From Symsagittifera roscoffensis (taxonomy: Eukaryota; Xenacoelomorpha; Acoela; Convolutidae), in assembly GCF_963678635.1 (NCBI RefSeq), contig NC_087069.1, positions 19,008,660 through 19,072,659 of the forward strand: a stretch of 64,000 nt of DNA, in the 5' to 3' direction. Below the pieces are notes generated by a model. The model was not told the DNA's origin and searched no databases. It saw only the letters and a program-made list of their open reading frames with translations. Made by a program: the position numbers and the translations under genes. Below, one piece after another: positions 33,776 through 43,165 of this stretch (the stretch's first letter is position 1; every line of letters begins with the position of its first letter).

Positions 33776-35087
33776 TTGGCGACTTCCTGTTGGGGACGTC
33801 CTTTTTAGGCAATGAATTTACCATTTTCGCTTCTTTTTTTAAATCTCAGATTTTTCCTAGTACTCCCTCCTTAAGCCCTCTTGTTTTTCGTCCCGATTTT
33901 TTTTGCATCTTCAAACTACCTTCTCCACAAGTCTCGACCTTTTCGAGGTATTTCTAACATTTTTCTTACTCTGTCTATCACTCTTTGTATCACTTTTCTA
34001 AAATCTTCCCTTTTGTCTGGACTTCTTCCTCCACTCTTGCTCTCTTCACTCGTACTGCAGTTTTCAGCTGTCTGGTAGAAGAGGCAGTCTCGCTAAACAT
34101 CCCTTGATTTCAGACTTGATGTCTTCTCAGCAAGTCTTCAGCTGGTAGAGGCTTCCCTCCTGGCTAGTAGGTTTTTGCAGTACACAACCGGAGCTCGTTC
34201 GCCAAATCACTCGCTGAGAGTGCTCCATTACTCCACCTCATTACACGCAGACGAATCCAGCACTCAGTGCTCGCCGCAAGTTAACATCAGCAAGTCTTCT
34301 CTGTTCGTCAGTTTCTGCTGCCAGAATTTGTACTTCTGGATCATGTTGAGCAAAATATCGCTCCAGTAGCCGTCGATAGAGCTCGTCTATGAATGTTCCT
34401 TTGTAGACCTCAGCCGAATCCATCATTCCGAGTTTTTAATTTGATTTTTTAATTTAATTCAAAGAGTGAATTTGAGTTTAAATTATTAACCGTCACTTTT
34501 GAGCAACATTGTTTTCCACTCAATTTAAAAATGTTTTTTTTTTAAGCTGTGTAAAGAGACTTGTTCTTAAAAGATCTTACTTTATAATTCAATCTAAAAT
34601 TTCGGAGCATGATCGAAAAGTGGATAATTCAATGTTTGGATCATTTCGTGTGGTTGTTCTCAAACATTGTCGTCACTATTTTTCCCCAATGTATAGTCCT
34701 AATAACATAACACTCACAACATAACACTCACAACCAAAGCCGATAGTCCCAAGAATTTTCTCTTGTTTACTCCGAAATTGTTCCATTTCATCTATCAAAC
34801 ATTGCTTCCACTATTCGGCTTCTCGTGTTATTTGCGACAATTTTTTGGCCAAATTATCATTCGTTCGCTCTTTGATGCGCATTTCTCTGCGAAAAGAATC
34901 CTGCTCATTGCGAAGAATCTTTTTCGCAAGCCTTTTCATTCGATGTCAACCACTCTCTACATTTCGCCCATACTGTTGGAAACCTGTTCTTCCCGCTCAG
35001 ACTTTTTTTTCCATTTTTCTGGTCATGGCTTTTTTCACTGACCAATGGTGTCCTTCATGGAGTCGTAACTTTTTTCATGACAAAAAA
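33776..35087 (-). repeat. Tandem duplication inside the GC-rich block, unit 2
   Basis: Partner of 32459-33775. The corresponding 61-codon frame (34241-34426, MMDSAEVYKGTFIDELYRRL) is open in both units with only a few substitutions. That fits either recent duplication or some constraint. Confidence 0.9.
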
Positions 35088-35720
35088 TTGGTGCTAGTCG
35101 AGACTGGCGTCGCATCCCTCTGCCTTGAAGAGCCTTCGTACTTTGCCTCCAATCCTCTCAGTGTCCACTCTGGCCTAGAGACTGTGGTTTTAGTCACGCC
35201 AGCATTATTAACAGAAATGGTTGTCTTCAAAAAATTGCTAGAATCAAGCCGTAGTGAGTGTTTTGACATTACCAAGGTGATCGGAGGAGCCACTCTGTGT
35301 GTTGACGCGCATATGTTGTTTTTGGGTCGAGCTTTTTAAAGCTCACCTGTGTTTTGTAATAATTTTCTTCTTTGTTTTTATCATTTTCCTCATGAGTATC
35401 AGTCTCCTCGCCAATAACTGCTCCATCGTGATTGGAATGAAAATTCTCATAGTAATCTTCAGTAATTCCCAGTAAGAGGAAGAGGTGACTGCGTTCACCG
35501 ACTTCCTCAACCGCTAGCTTTTCAATCAAAATGTCGGACCCTTCCGATATTTCTTCTCGATCAAGAGCCCCGGTCAAAGTCGCAAAGTCGTGTCCCTGTT
35601 CTACTGGAGTAGATGCACTGGCTAATTGCCTCGTATTGCTCCCCTCGGTTCAAATTCTTCCTGATTCTCGATTCGATCTGGGCCCGGTGCAACTCGTTTT
35701 TCGGTGTTGCCATTTTTTTT
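35088..35720 (-). pseudogene. 5' part of the GC-rich coding-like block
   Basis: Minus-strand frames continue here: 35075-35293, 35269-35577 (acidic, starting MTGALDREEISEGSDILIEK) and an ATG near 35715 that would read MATPKNELHRAQIESRIRKN. The last is the furthest upstream plausible start of the whole block. Broken like the rest of the unit. Upstream (higher coordinates) the GC content falls and a promoter-like cluster is found at 36076-36118. Confidence 0.35.
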
Positions 35721-36075
35721 TCTTCGAGACTTTCTGAATCCTTTGTTTGATCATTTTTCCGAAACTCTTTTCCCTTCGTTTTTGATCTTCCTCGTTCTTG
35801 TCACAAAAAGGTCATTCATTGAGTTCCCGTCTCATTTTGGTATAACAAATCTAGACCTATCGCTTAGCTTAGGTATCTTCATCTTGTCTAGACTCATCTT
35901 AACCTACCACTTGTCGTTGCTCATTCACTTATTTAATCTAACAAAAGTCTTAAGGTCTGAGAACGAGTAATTTTAAAACAACGCAATAAGGTTCTGCTGT
36001 TAAAATTACCATTTGACCACAAACCTGGTTAGGTTACAACAGTACAGCCTTTTCCCTTCATTTGCAACAACGACT

Positions 36076-36118
36076 ATTGGATTATCCAATAAAAAGTTAG
36101 CACAGTTGGATGACGTCA
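36076..36118. promoter_or_regulatory. Promoter-like cluster: inverted CCAAT pair and CRE
   Basis: ATTGGATTATCCAAT (36076-36090) holds a CCAAT box in both orientations. The perfect CRE palindrome TGACGTCA follows at 36111-36118, with an AT-rich aagataaataaaa stretch beside it. CCAAT and CRE sites are classic proximal promoter elements (NF-Y, CREB/ATF). The cluster sits between the minus-strand block that starts near 35715 and the plus-strand frame at 36183, so it could serve either direction. Prediction only. Confidence 0.3.
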
Positions 36119-36182
36119 AGATAAATAAAAAATGCTAAGCTTAATGCCCAGGTGGTAAAGTTTTTAAAATAAATATGAGAAG

Positions 36183-36605
36183 ATGGAGAAGAAAAAAGGA
36201 AGTGCGTTGCGATTTGTCTTACGCAATTTGATGAGCGAAGTAGTTTCTAAAAAAAGAGCCTTACTCGTTGATTGCCTAACAAAGCAGACAGAATTTGCTG
36301 GCAGTTATCTCTTCTCTCAACTATTGAACTCGCGGATCTTTGTATTACCTACCTGCCTCCAGATTGTCCGAGCTGAACATACTAAAACTCTCAAGGCAAC
36401 CACTCTCCGAAACAAATCAGTTTCGAATTCCAATTTGAAGCATATCATTAGTTTGTTTCTTTTATTGTTTTCAGTCAGAGACGCAAATCCTCGGGTTGGA
36501 TTTGTATTAGTTTTCCTTCGATGTCTGTTTTTTTTCTTAAACTGGCAAGTCATCAGTGCCGTCACTGGTTTTTTCTCGTTCTCTGTCAGCCTATTTATCC
36601 TATGA
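36183..36605 (+). CDS. 140-codon open frame, unknown, hydrophobic C-terminus
   Basis: An intact frame starting MEKKKGSALRFVLRNLMSEV with a basic N-terminus. After about residue 85 come two hydrophobic stretches (ISLFLLLFSV and VGFVLVFLRCLFFFLNW) that could span a membrane. It is among the longest uninterrupted frames in the window. The minus strand also carries an 82-codon frame here (36317-36565), so the strand is uncertain. No family recognised and no splice evidence. Confidence 0.25.
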   Translation: MEKKKGSALRFVLRNLMSEVVSKKRALLVDCLTKQTEFAGSYLFSQLLNSRIFVLPTCLQIVRAEHTKTLKATTLRNKSVSNSNLKHIISLFLLLFSVRDANPRVGFVLVFLRCLFFFLNWQVISAVTGFFSFSVSLFIL

Positions 36606-36714
36606 TTGTAATAAAACCAATCATTGTTTTCTAGTTGTCCTGTTTTCGCTCATCCGTTGCAATTTTGTGTTCATAGGCTGTGAGAGGTTGGTTTTGTGTC
36701 CTTCCGTTCTACCT

Positions 36715-37320
36715 TTACGTTCACGGACGGTGAAGGATCTCTTTTATGGCCCCTCTGTTTCGTCGTTTCAGGACCCTTCCGGATCGGCGTTTAAGGACCC
36801 TTCGGGCTTGAGACCCTTCCAGATAAGCAAAATTGTAACCATAAAGGGTTGGCGAAACTAGAACCCTTCCGGATTGTTGAAAAACGATCCCTTCCAGATC
36901 GGCAAAAATGGACATTTCCGGATTGGGACCCTTCAGGATTGGTGAAAACGGGACCTTTTCTCACCGGCAAAAATGGGAAACATCCGGATCGGCACAATGG
37001 GGACCCATCAGGGTCAGTATAAAAGGAACCCTCCGGATTGTGACCGTCCATCAGGATTGGTGAAAGTGGAACCCTATCGATTCGGCAAAAATGGGCCCTT
37101 CCAGATTGGTAGAGAAAAGAATTTTTCTCATCGTGGCAGTTATCTCTTCTGCATATTTTGCTGCTGGTTTTGCAATTTCGAATGGAGACCCTTCCGGGTT
37201 GGTTAAAATGGGACCCTTCCAAATTGGCAAAAATGGAGACCTTCCGAATCGTCGAAATTGAGATCCTTCCGATTTGAGATCTTTCGTGGTGGGTGAAAAA
37301 ACGGATAGGTTCGAGAAACT
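36715..37320 (+). repeat. Degenerate minisatellite, ~25-bp unit
   Basis: About twenty units built on CCCTTCCGGATTGG followed by CAAAAATGGGA, period mostly 25 bp (24-26). A break at about 37115-37180 has non-repeat sequence (tttttctcatcgtggcagtt…). Strays of the same word (acccttccgaaat at 39241, gacctttccggattg at 38337) hint at a once longer array. The 143-codon minus-strand frame at 36791-37222 is produced by the repeat, whose unit is not a multiple of three. Confidence 0.85.
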
Positions 37321-38943
37321 GAGACTTTTACATGTACGGTCCTAGAACTCTAATTGTGTAGAAGCAACTAACTGGGAAGGGTTCGCTTTGAGCGTGGACT
37401 CTTCCCGTTCAAGCTGCTTGTTTTGCAATTTCCCCTAACTGAGAACGGTCTATTATTATATTTAATTTAATAGATCCTACCTACTTACCTCTTGGGTCCC
37501 GAATCCTTCCTAATTGCGGAAAACATTGGAAGGTTGCTACCACTTGGAACGCGAAGGGTCAACCGCTGTTACCGTTCTGAACGTGAAGGTTCATTTTTTT
37601 GAAATGTAAAGGGTCTACCTTCATAACAGGTCTTTTATGCCAAAAAGAATCCATTAAATCAAGAACGTTTTGTCCGACTTCACGAATTTCAGGAAGATAA
37701 TGTTAATTGGGAACCTAAATCTTTCAATTCACTAGTGTATGATACCCAAACTAACGCATGAATTCAAATTTTTTTAAAAATTTTCTCTTTGCCCGTTTCG
37801 GATTTCCAAAAAGCGCGGAAAACCGGCTCGCGACACTTTTTTCTTCTAACGATGCCCGGACTACTATCAATCACTTCCTCTAGTTATGTTAGTCGAATTA
37901 CGATGTATTTTACGAATATAGCGCTTTTTTCGTTTCAGTAAATCGGTTCATTTTAATAACTGGGCTTTCTAGACGCATCGAGATATCGATTATTTTAAAA
38001 ACAGTCTGTTGATGGTCCATCTGGTTGAAAAACGGATTAGGAATATTTTAACAGGGAGTATGATTCAAATTACTAATAATTTTACACCCCTGCGCTTGCG
38101 TTGAAAACCCAAATAAGGATGGTTAACTCGGCTCGGGTATTAACTCGGAAAATTCGAAACTCGGTGAAGGTACTACAGTGCAATCACTGTCGAGCCCCAA
38201 CAGATTGACACCTTTTTTTTCCGTACCGAAAAGGATACAAACTTTTTAACGATACCCAACAGTCTATTGTTGTTGTCTTGAGACCCATTCTGTTGGTTCT
38301 TGCTTTGTTGGATTGGTCTTCTTCGTCTATCACTTGACCTTTCCGGATTGACTGAAACTTATTTTAACGTCCTAGATTGCCAAACAATCCTGCAGTATAC
38401 ACAAAAGAGAAAAATTTACAGGTTTATCGTGGCAATCGGCTCAGACATTAATGTCTCTAACCAGAATTTATCTAACAACGACAATCAGGAAAGTGGGATC
38501 GCATCTCGTCTGTGGAATGTTTTTTCTAGTGTTTTTTTTCGGTTATATTTTGTTTTTTTTTTTGTGGGTGTTTTCTTAGGTAAAAAACTTTTTAAATGTG
38601 GACTCTCTTAAATTGTTTTTTGTTCATATTCTGCTTAAGAAACGACGGTATGCCCAATCACCCAACCCTCCACTTTTCCTGATTTGTTGATGTAAACTAG
38701 GATACAAAACTAAGCTCACATATCAGCATGTTACGAAAAACACCTAGAATTGCCATAAAAACATGTAATGATCGCCCGGAAATAGAAATCGACCAAAGGC
38801 GAACCTAGATCGAAACATAATTTGCTAGCATCTAAATAGAGCGTTACCTGCTTTCATTCGTCTCCACCATAGCCAATTCAATGTTGTAGAAACATCGGGA
38901 CAAAAAATTCGTTACTGTTCGAAGGCCATCAGCCGAACTGAAC
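37321..38943. other. No clear gene
   Basis: Moderate GC, stray fragments of the 25-bp repeat word, and a 103-codon plus-strand frame (38300-38611) whose first half looks protein-like and whose second half is a poly-T-derived hydrophobic run. I do not call a gene. Confidence 0.35.
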
Positions 38944-39121
38944 AAAGTAACATAGTTTCACATGAAAATAGTGAGCTAATGGCTGGGTCTCAGTATCCCA
39001 GACCGCGAGATTTTTCCTACAAACAGCTCTGTTACCTTAGTATTATTAAGTTACTATTTTACTTTTGGTTTGCACAGTCGAGAAAATCATCCCATCCATC
39101 GGAGAAGGAATGAACCTTTCC
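38944..39121 (+). repeat. Dispersed repeat D, copy 2
   Basis: gtgagctaatggctgggtct, then cagtatccc, and later catccatcggagaaggaatg, matching 16900-17069 in order and spacing with many substitutions. No microsatellite tail in this copy. Confidence 0.45.
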
Positions 39122-39873
39122 ATTAATTGCTAGCTTGTCATATCCTGAAAAATAACATTGCTGTTTTAAAAAAAAAACAAAGTTCAGGCCGTTTCAGGAA
39201 GCCTAAAGTTGTTAAAATAACTGTTCTGGATGACAACTCCAGACCCTTCCGAAATATTCAATATTCAAGAAGAAGCGTCTTCTTCACAATCAGGTTGGGT
39301 TGCAGTTTCCCCATTAGCTTTCCTAATCCACCGAATTATCTAGTAACGATGTAACTGCACAATTTTTAGAGTTCGGAGCGTTTCTTTTCCTTGATTATCA
39401 ATAGTCTCCAATCCAGTCGTTCTTTGTCTCTGTCATGTGCTTTCTTCTCGCAAAAATTGTCGTTCTGACTTTCGCGGTTCTCAGTTGTCGCGAAAAATTG
39501 ACTTGTCACGTGTCATGCACGCTCAAACTAAATTTTCAAAAAAATTAAAAAGCAATCCAAATAGCCCCTCCCCAATTCGTTTTTACTTTACACAACGTCA
39601 CTAATCGTCCTATTGAACCTAACGGCCAATTCTCTTGAAATAAAATTCGTCTCGTCGTACTAATTTTGACGGCATTCTGGTCAAATGGCACAAGAAAGAA
39701 AAACATAAGTTTTGATTCACCCATCTCTGAATACATTACAACAAACAAATTGAACCATCAAAGTTTATAAAAAAAACAGAATAATTCAATTGTCGGGAAA
39801 ATAAACTATAATTTAGTCTCTTGCAAATTGTTACAAAATTTTTTTTGGAGTTTTTCTTCAATATTGTTTTCAG
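39122..39873. other. Presumed intron or flank of the CAP exon
   Basis: No coding segment found that would supply the preceding CAP-domain half. It ends in the polypyrimidine tract and acceptor tttttcttcaatattgttttcag (AG at 39872-39873). Confidence 0.4.
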
Positions 39874-40052
39874 ATGATGTGGCAGAACAGCACGCATATA
39901 GGTTGCGCAGTAGCGAAAATAAAAAACTGCGCGTCTTTCGTTCTTCTGTGCCGCTATCAACCTGAAGGCAATGTCAAAGGAGATGCTCTGATGAAAGACT
40001 GGAATTACGAGGCAATTCGAAACTGGGGCGAGGATGTTGTAACCTGCAATGC
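39874..40052 (+). CDS. CAP/CRISP (SCP) domain protein, internal exon
   Basis: A 179-bp exon bounded by a strong acceptor (ttgttttcag) and a consensus donor (GTGAGT at 40053-40058). It encodes MMWQNSTHIGCAVAKIKNCA and then SFVLLCRYQPEGNVKGDALM. The second part matches the CRISP signature 2 pattern exactly (V-L-x-C-R-Y-x-P-x-G-N-V). MMW followed by QNST matches the second half of signature 1, whose [GDER]H[FYW]TQ half should end the previous exon, so the incoming intron is phase 0 and the outgoing one phase 2. CAP proteins (CRISP, antigen 5, PR-1, GLIPR) are usually secreted, disulphide-bonded and found in venoms, sperm and defence. The exon is intact. The upstream exons, with signal peptide and the HxxYR and GENL regions, were not found, so the gene may extend beyond long introns or be a single surviving exon. 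A phase-compatible candidate last exon is at 43075-43165. Confidence 0.8.
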
Positions 40053-40193
40053 GTGAGTCCTTTCCTTAAAAAAATTCCGGTTTAAAAAAAGGGCAAAAAT
40101 AAGTGGAACATTGATATCTTCATCAGATCAGTTGCAACTCATGTTGTGGACTGTGGAACGGATGTTGATAATTCAGCTATTTTTTTGATTTGA

Positions 40194-40480
40194 TAACAAT
40201 TGTTTCAGCAATAGATAAAATTGAAGAGCTATTTTAGTGTTCTACCCATTGACCATTTTCTTTGGCTGATTTAAATTTTTTGAGGCTGATTAGTTTTTTA
40301 ACGAAAAAAAGAAGTAGGAAGCTGCTAAAAACGAAATTAGGAGGTAAGGGTGGATAAAGAAAAGTCAATTAGGTTGATCGCATCAGTTGTTTCATATGAT
40401 GATGTCGCTGCACAACGAGTTCAACCTGCTGTTCCGCTGTAGGTTTTTTCAAACCCAGTGATTTCACTACCAATGTTTGC
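40194..40480. repeat. Foldback left arm (in the CAP intron)
   Basis: About 287 bp whose reverse complement matches 41261-41537 at roughly 80%. Landmarks: caattgtttcagcaatagat, gatcgcatcagttgtttcat, cgagttcaacctgctgttcc, gtgatttcact. On the minus strand the arm encodes KKPTAEQQVELVVQRHHHMK, open in frame 40369-40569. Confidence 0.75.
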
Positions 40481-41260
40481 ATGATTTTAGAAAAAGAAAA
40501 GCAATTTTTTTGAAAAGCGATGGAGCTTGTTTGTGTATTGTTCAGAAAAAAATATCTAAAATCGATCATGAGTTTTCTTTCAATTGCTTTTTAAGTGATA
40601 AAACATGATTTCAATGCAGAAAATTTTTGTTAATAATCGATAACGTGTTCTTGCGGGTTAGTTTCAAAGGGAAACTGATAACCGCAAAACTTTTTGAAAT
40701 TTCAACAAAATCAAACCAATTTCATAACAAAAAGGTTTGAAATTTGATTTAAAAATCTTCCATAATACCTAATAAATCCCATCGACTACAATTATAAGAT
40801 ACGTGCACATCTCATATGTGTATATGTATACAGATATGTGATTACAAAATCAGTTATATAACCAGATATAAAATTTAAAAAATAAATGTGTGTAAAATTA
40901 TTGGTAAATTATGTGAAGGTTTTTGTAACTGTAATTGATGAAAACTGATGTGAAAGTACCTTGTATTGTAATTGTTGCGAACTATTTGGTATTACGGAAC
41001 ATTTCTATAACAAACTCTAAACCCTATCCGTTATAACTAATGGTCACGTTGTAACAAAAGTTGTCGCGGATATCAATTTCCCCATTAAGCTTACCCGGGA
41101 AAACACTGTCCCAATCTTCAACAAAAACTGTTAACAAAAGCTGAGAAATCTTGTTATATCAAGTATTGTGAAATTGAAAAAAACAATGGTCAATTTCTGA
41201 TACTTTTTTTCTTCAACAAAAATATTTGAAGTGCTGATGGGATTCATTTTGTAAAATCCA

Positions 41261-41537
41261 GTGAACATAGGGAGTGAAATCATTGTGTTTGAGAAAACTA
41301 CAGCACAACAGCAGTTTGAACTCGTCGTGCAGCAACATCAGTATATAAAATAACTGATGCGATCAGCCCAATTTACTTTTTTTAGCCATCCTTCCTAATT
41401 TTGCTTAAAACATTTGCTTACTTCCTTTTTTCGTTAAAAGATTATCAGCATCAAAAAAATTTAATAAACCAAGGAAAATAGTTAATTGGTTAGGAGACAG
41501 AAATTGCTCTTCAATTATATCTATTGCTGAAACAATT
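41261..41537. repeat. Foldback right arm (in the CAP intron)
   Basis: Inverted partner of 40194-40480, 780 bp away. On the plus strand it encodes EKTTAQQQFELVVQQHQYIK, which parallels the peptide of the left arm (TAEQQVELVVQRHH), so both arms come from a protein-coding ancestor in divergent orientation. The spacer between the arms (40481-41260) is AT-rich without a coding frame. Confidence 0.75.
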
Positions 41538-41679
41538 GTGATTGAATAAAAAAAATAGTTGTGATATTGAATCAATTAGAATTTTCGAAAAAAGTTTCAA
41601 TCATAATTTGTTCTTGAAATTCAAGTGGCAGTAAAAATGTTTTGCCACTTTTTCTTCGAAAATTGAAAATTCATAAAAC

Positions 41680-41815
41680 AAGTCAGTAGTTTTTTTCTGT
41701 TTATTTGCGTTCATTGACTCTTTCTCAACATTGACTCCCGACTTTTGAAAAAACAGGTCAGTAGTTCGGTAGTTTTTTTCTGCTTACTTGCGTTCGTTGA
41801 CAGTTTCCCAACTGT
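41680..41815 (+). repeat. Small tandem duplication, ~77-bp period
   Basis: gtcagtagtttttttctgtt then tgcgttcattgac at 41681-41720 recurs as ggtagtttttttctgcttac then tgcgttcgttgac at 41768-41800. Degenerate, within the presumed CAP intron. Confidence 0.6.
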
Positions 41816-43074
41816 ATGAAAATAAATCTAGTTTTTTTAATCTCCAAATTTGGTATTTGCTGAACCAGTTGTTTTTCTCAACTTGGCTTTGAAGTTTTAA
41901 TTCATTTATTTAAAAAAACATATCTAACCATAGAGACTAAACTCTTACTGATTCAAACTGTTTCAGATGTGGTTAAACCTGAAAATTTAACGGTTGAAAA
42001 ACGTTTTCGCTTTGTATTCAAAAACCCAACCCAAAAAAGTCAAGATTAAGCTTCAATATTCTCACAAAAAGTTATCAAAAAATCTGTTCAATCTACTGAA
42101 TTTAAGTTTTGATTTGGTGATATCATCATATTTGAAAGAAGTCACTATGTTGTTTCGTATATTCTGTACTTGACATTATTGAACTGATCAAGATTTGTTA
42201 TTTTTACTCTTACTTTTCGGATGATTAAATTAAAAAAATCTAACAGTTTTTTGAGATCCAAATTTTTTTGCCTAGGTGTATTTTTTGCTGCCATTTTACC
42301 TCTCCAAAAACTAGGTGGGGATCCTCTGTTGGTATCTTATAACTTTCAAAATTTAATAGGAATCTAATTAGAAATTTTCAAAGCTTTCATTTGGTTTTAT
42401 TATTGTATCTACAGAAGTGACTATGTTCTCTCGTACTTTTTGCAAACTTTTTTCATCATCAATTTTCGCTTTTCAACCATACTGCTTGTTTTAAGATAGT
42501 AAGTATATAGAAATATGATAAAAATATACATAGTAAAATAAGTACAAATACACATAATAATTTCATATAATAGATAACAAGATAGATTATTCCGTAACAT
42601 AAAATTGTAAAATTTAAAAAATTAGAGTTTCTAATAAGTTAGTCAGTAGATTAAGATAGGGAGTAGGTTTTTTATATACTTATATAATCAATATTTTTTT
42701 ATATGTTTTTGGCGCTTGCTTTAGTTTGCTGGCGCAACATTTGTCACCTATTTGTATAAGTACGACAAGAAACAATTCTGCTTAAAACAAAGTAGCGTTT
42801 AGGTATTTAGAAATATTAGACATTCAAAATTAAGTTAAATTACAAAATCTTATTTACATATCTACATTTTTTGGTTTTATTCCATTAGTTCATTCTTACA
42901 AGTATTTCTTCCATTAGTTTTTCATAATTGCCAGATATTTTTTTTTATTTGATAACTTTAAAGGCTCTGAAAACAGCTAAAGTTAAAAAACGCGTCTTTT
43001 CTGAAAGAATTTACTTAAGTTAGAAAAATACAAAAAAAATTGAAGATGACTCAGAGTATTGGGTTTTGTTTCAG
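41816..43074. other. Presumed intron, no other feature
   Basis: AT-rich, ending in the acceptor gggttttgtttcag (AG at 43073-43074). Confidence 0.4.
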
Positions 43075-43165
43075 GGAATTGGAGACGCGAGTCAATAGAA
43101 CTCCGGGCTTGACAACGAACTTCAAAATTTTCCGATTAATGATTTTTTATTGGGCAACCGGATAA
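43075..43165 (+). CDS. Candidate terminal exon of the CAP-domain gene
   Basis: After a good acceptor the sequence continues the phase-2 CAP exon: the two leftover bases GC plus G make Ala, followed by ELETRVNRTPGLTTNFKIFR, then LMIFYWATG and TAA at 43163-43165. An AATAAA lies 70 bp downstream (43236-43241). If correct, the protein ends about 45 residues after the CRISP signature 2 motif plus this short tail. The intron would be 3.0 kb and contain the foldback. The phase match and acceptor support it, but the tail has no recognisable motif and chance is possible. Confidence 0.4.

Noticed and set aside
36791-37222. 143-codon minus-strand frame with Gly/Arg/Ser/Phe repeats
   Set aside because: Generated by the 25-bp minisatellite, whose period is not a multiple of three and whose units vary in length.
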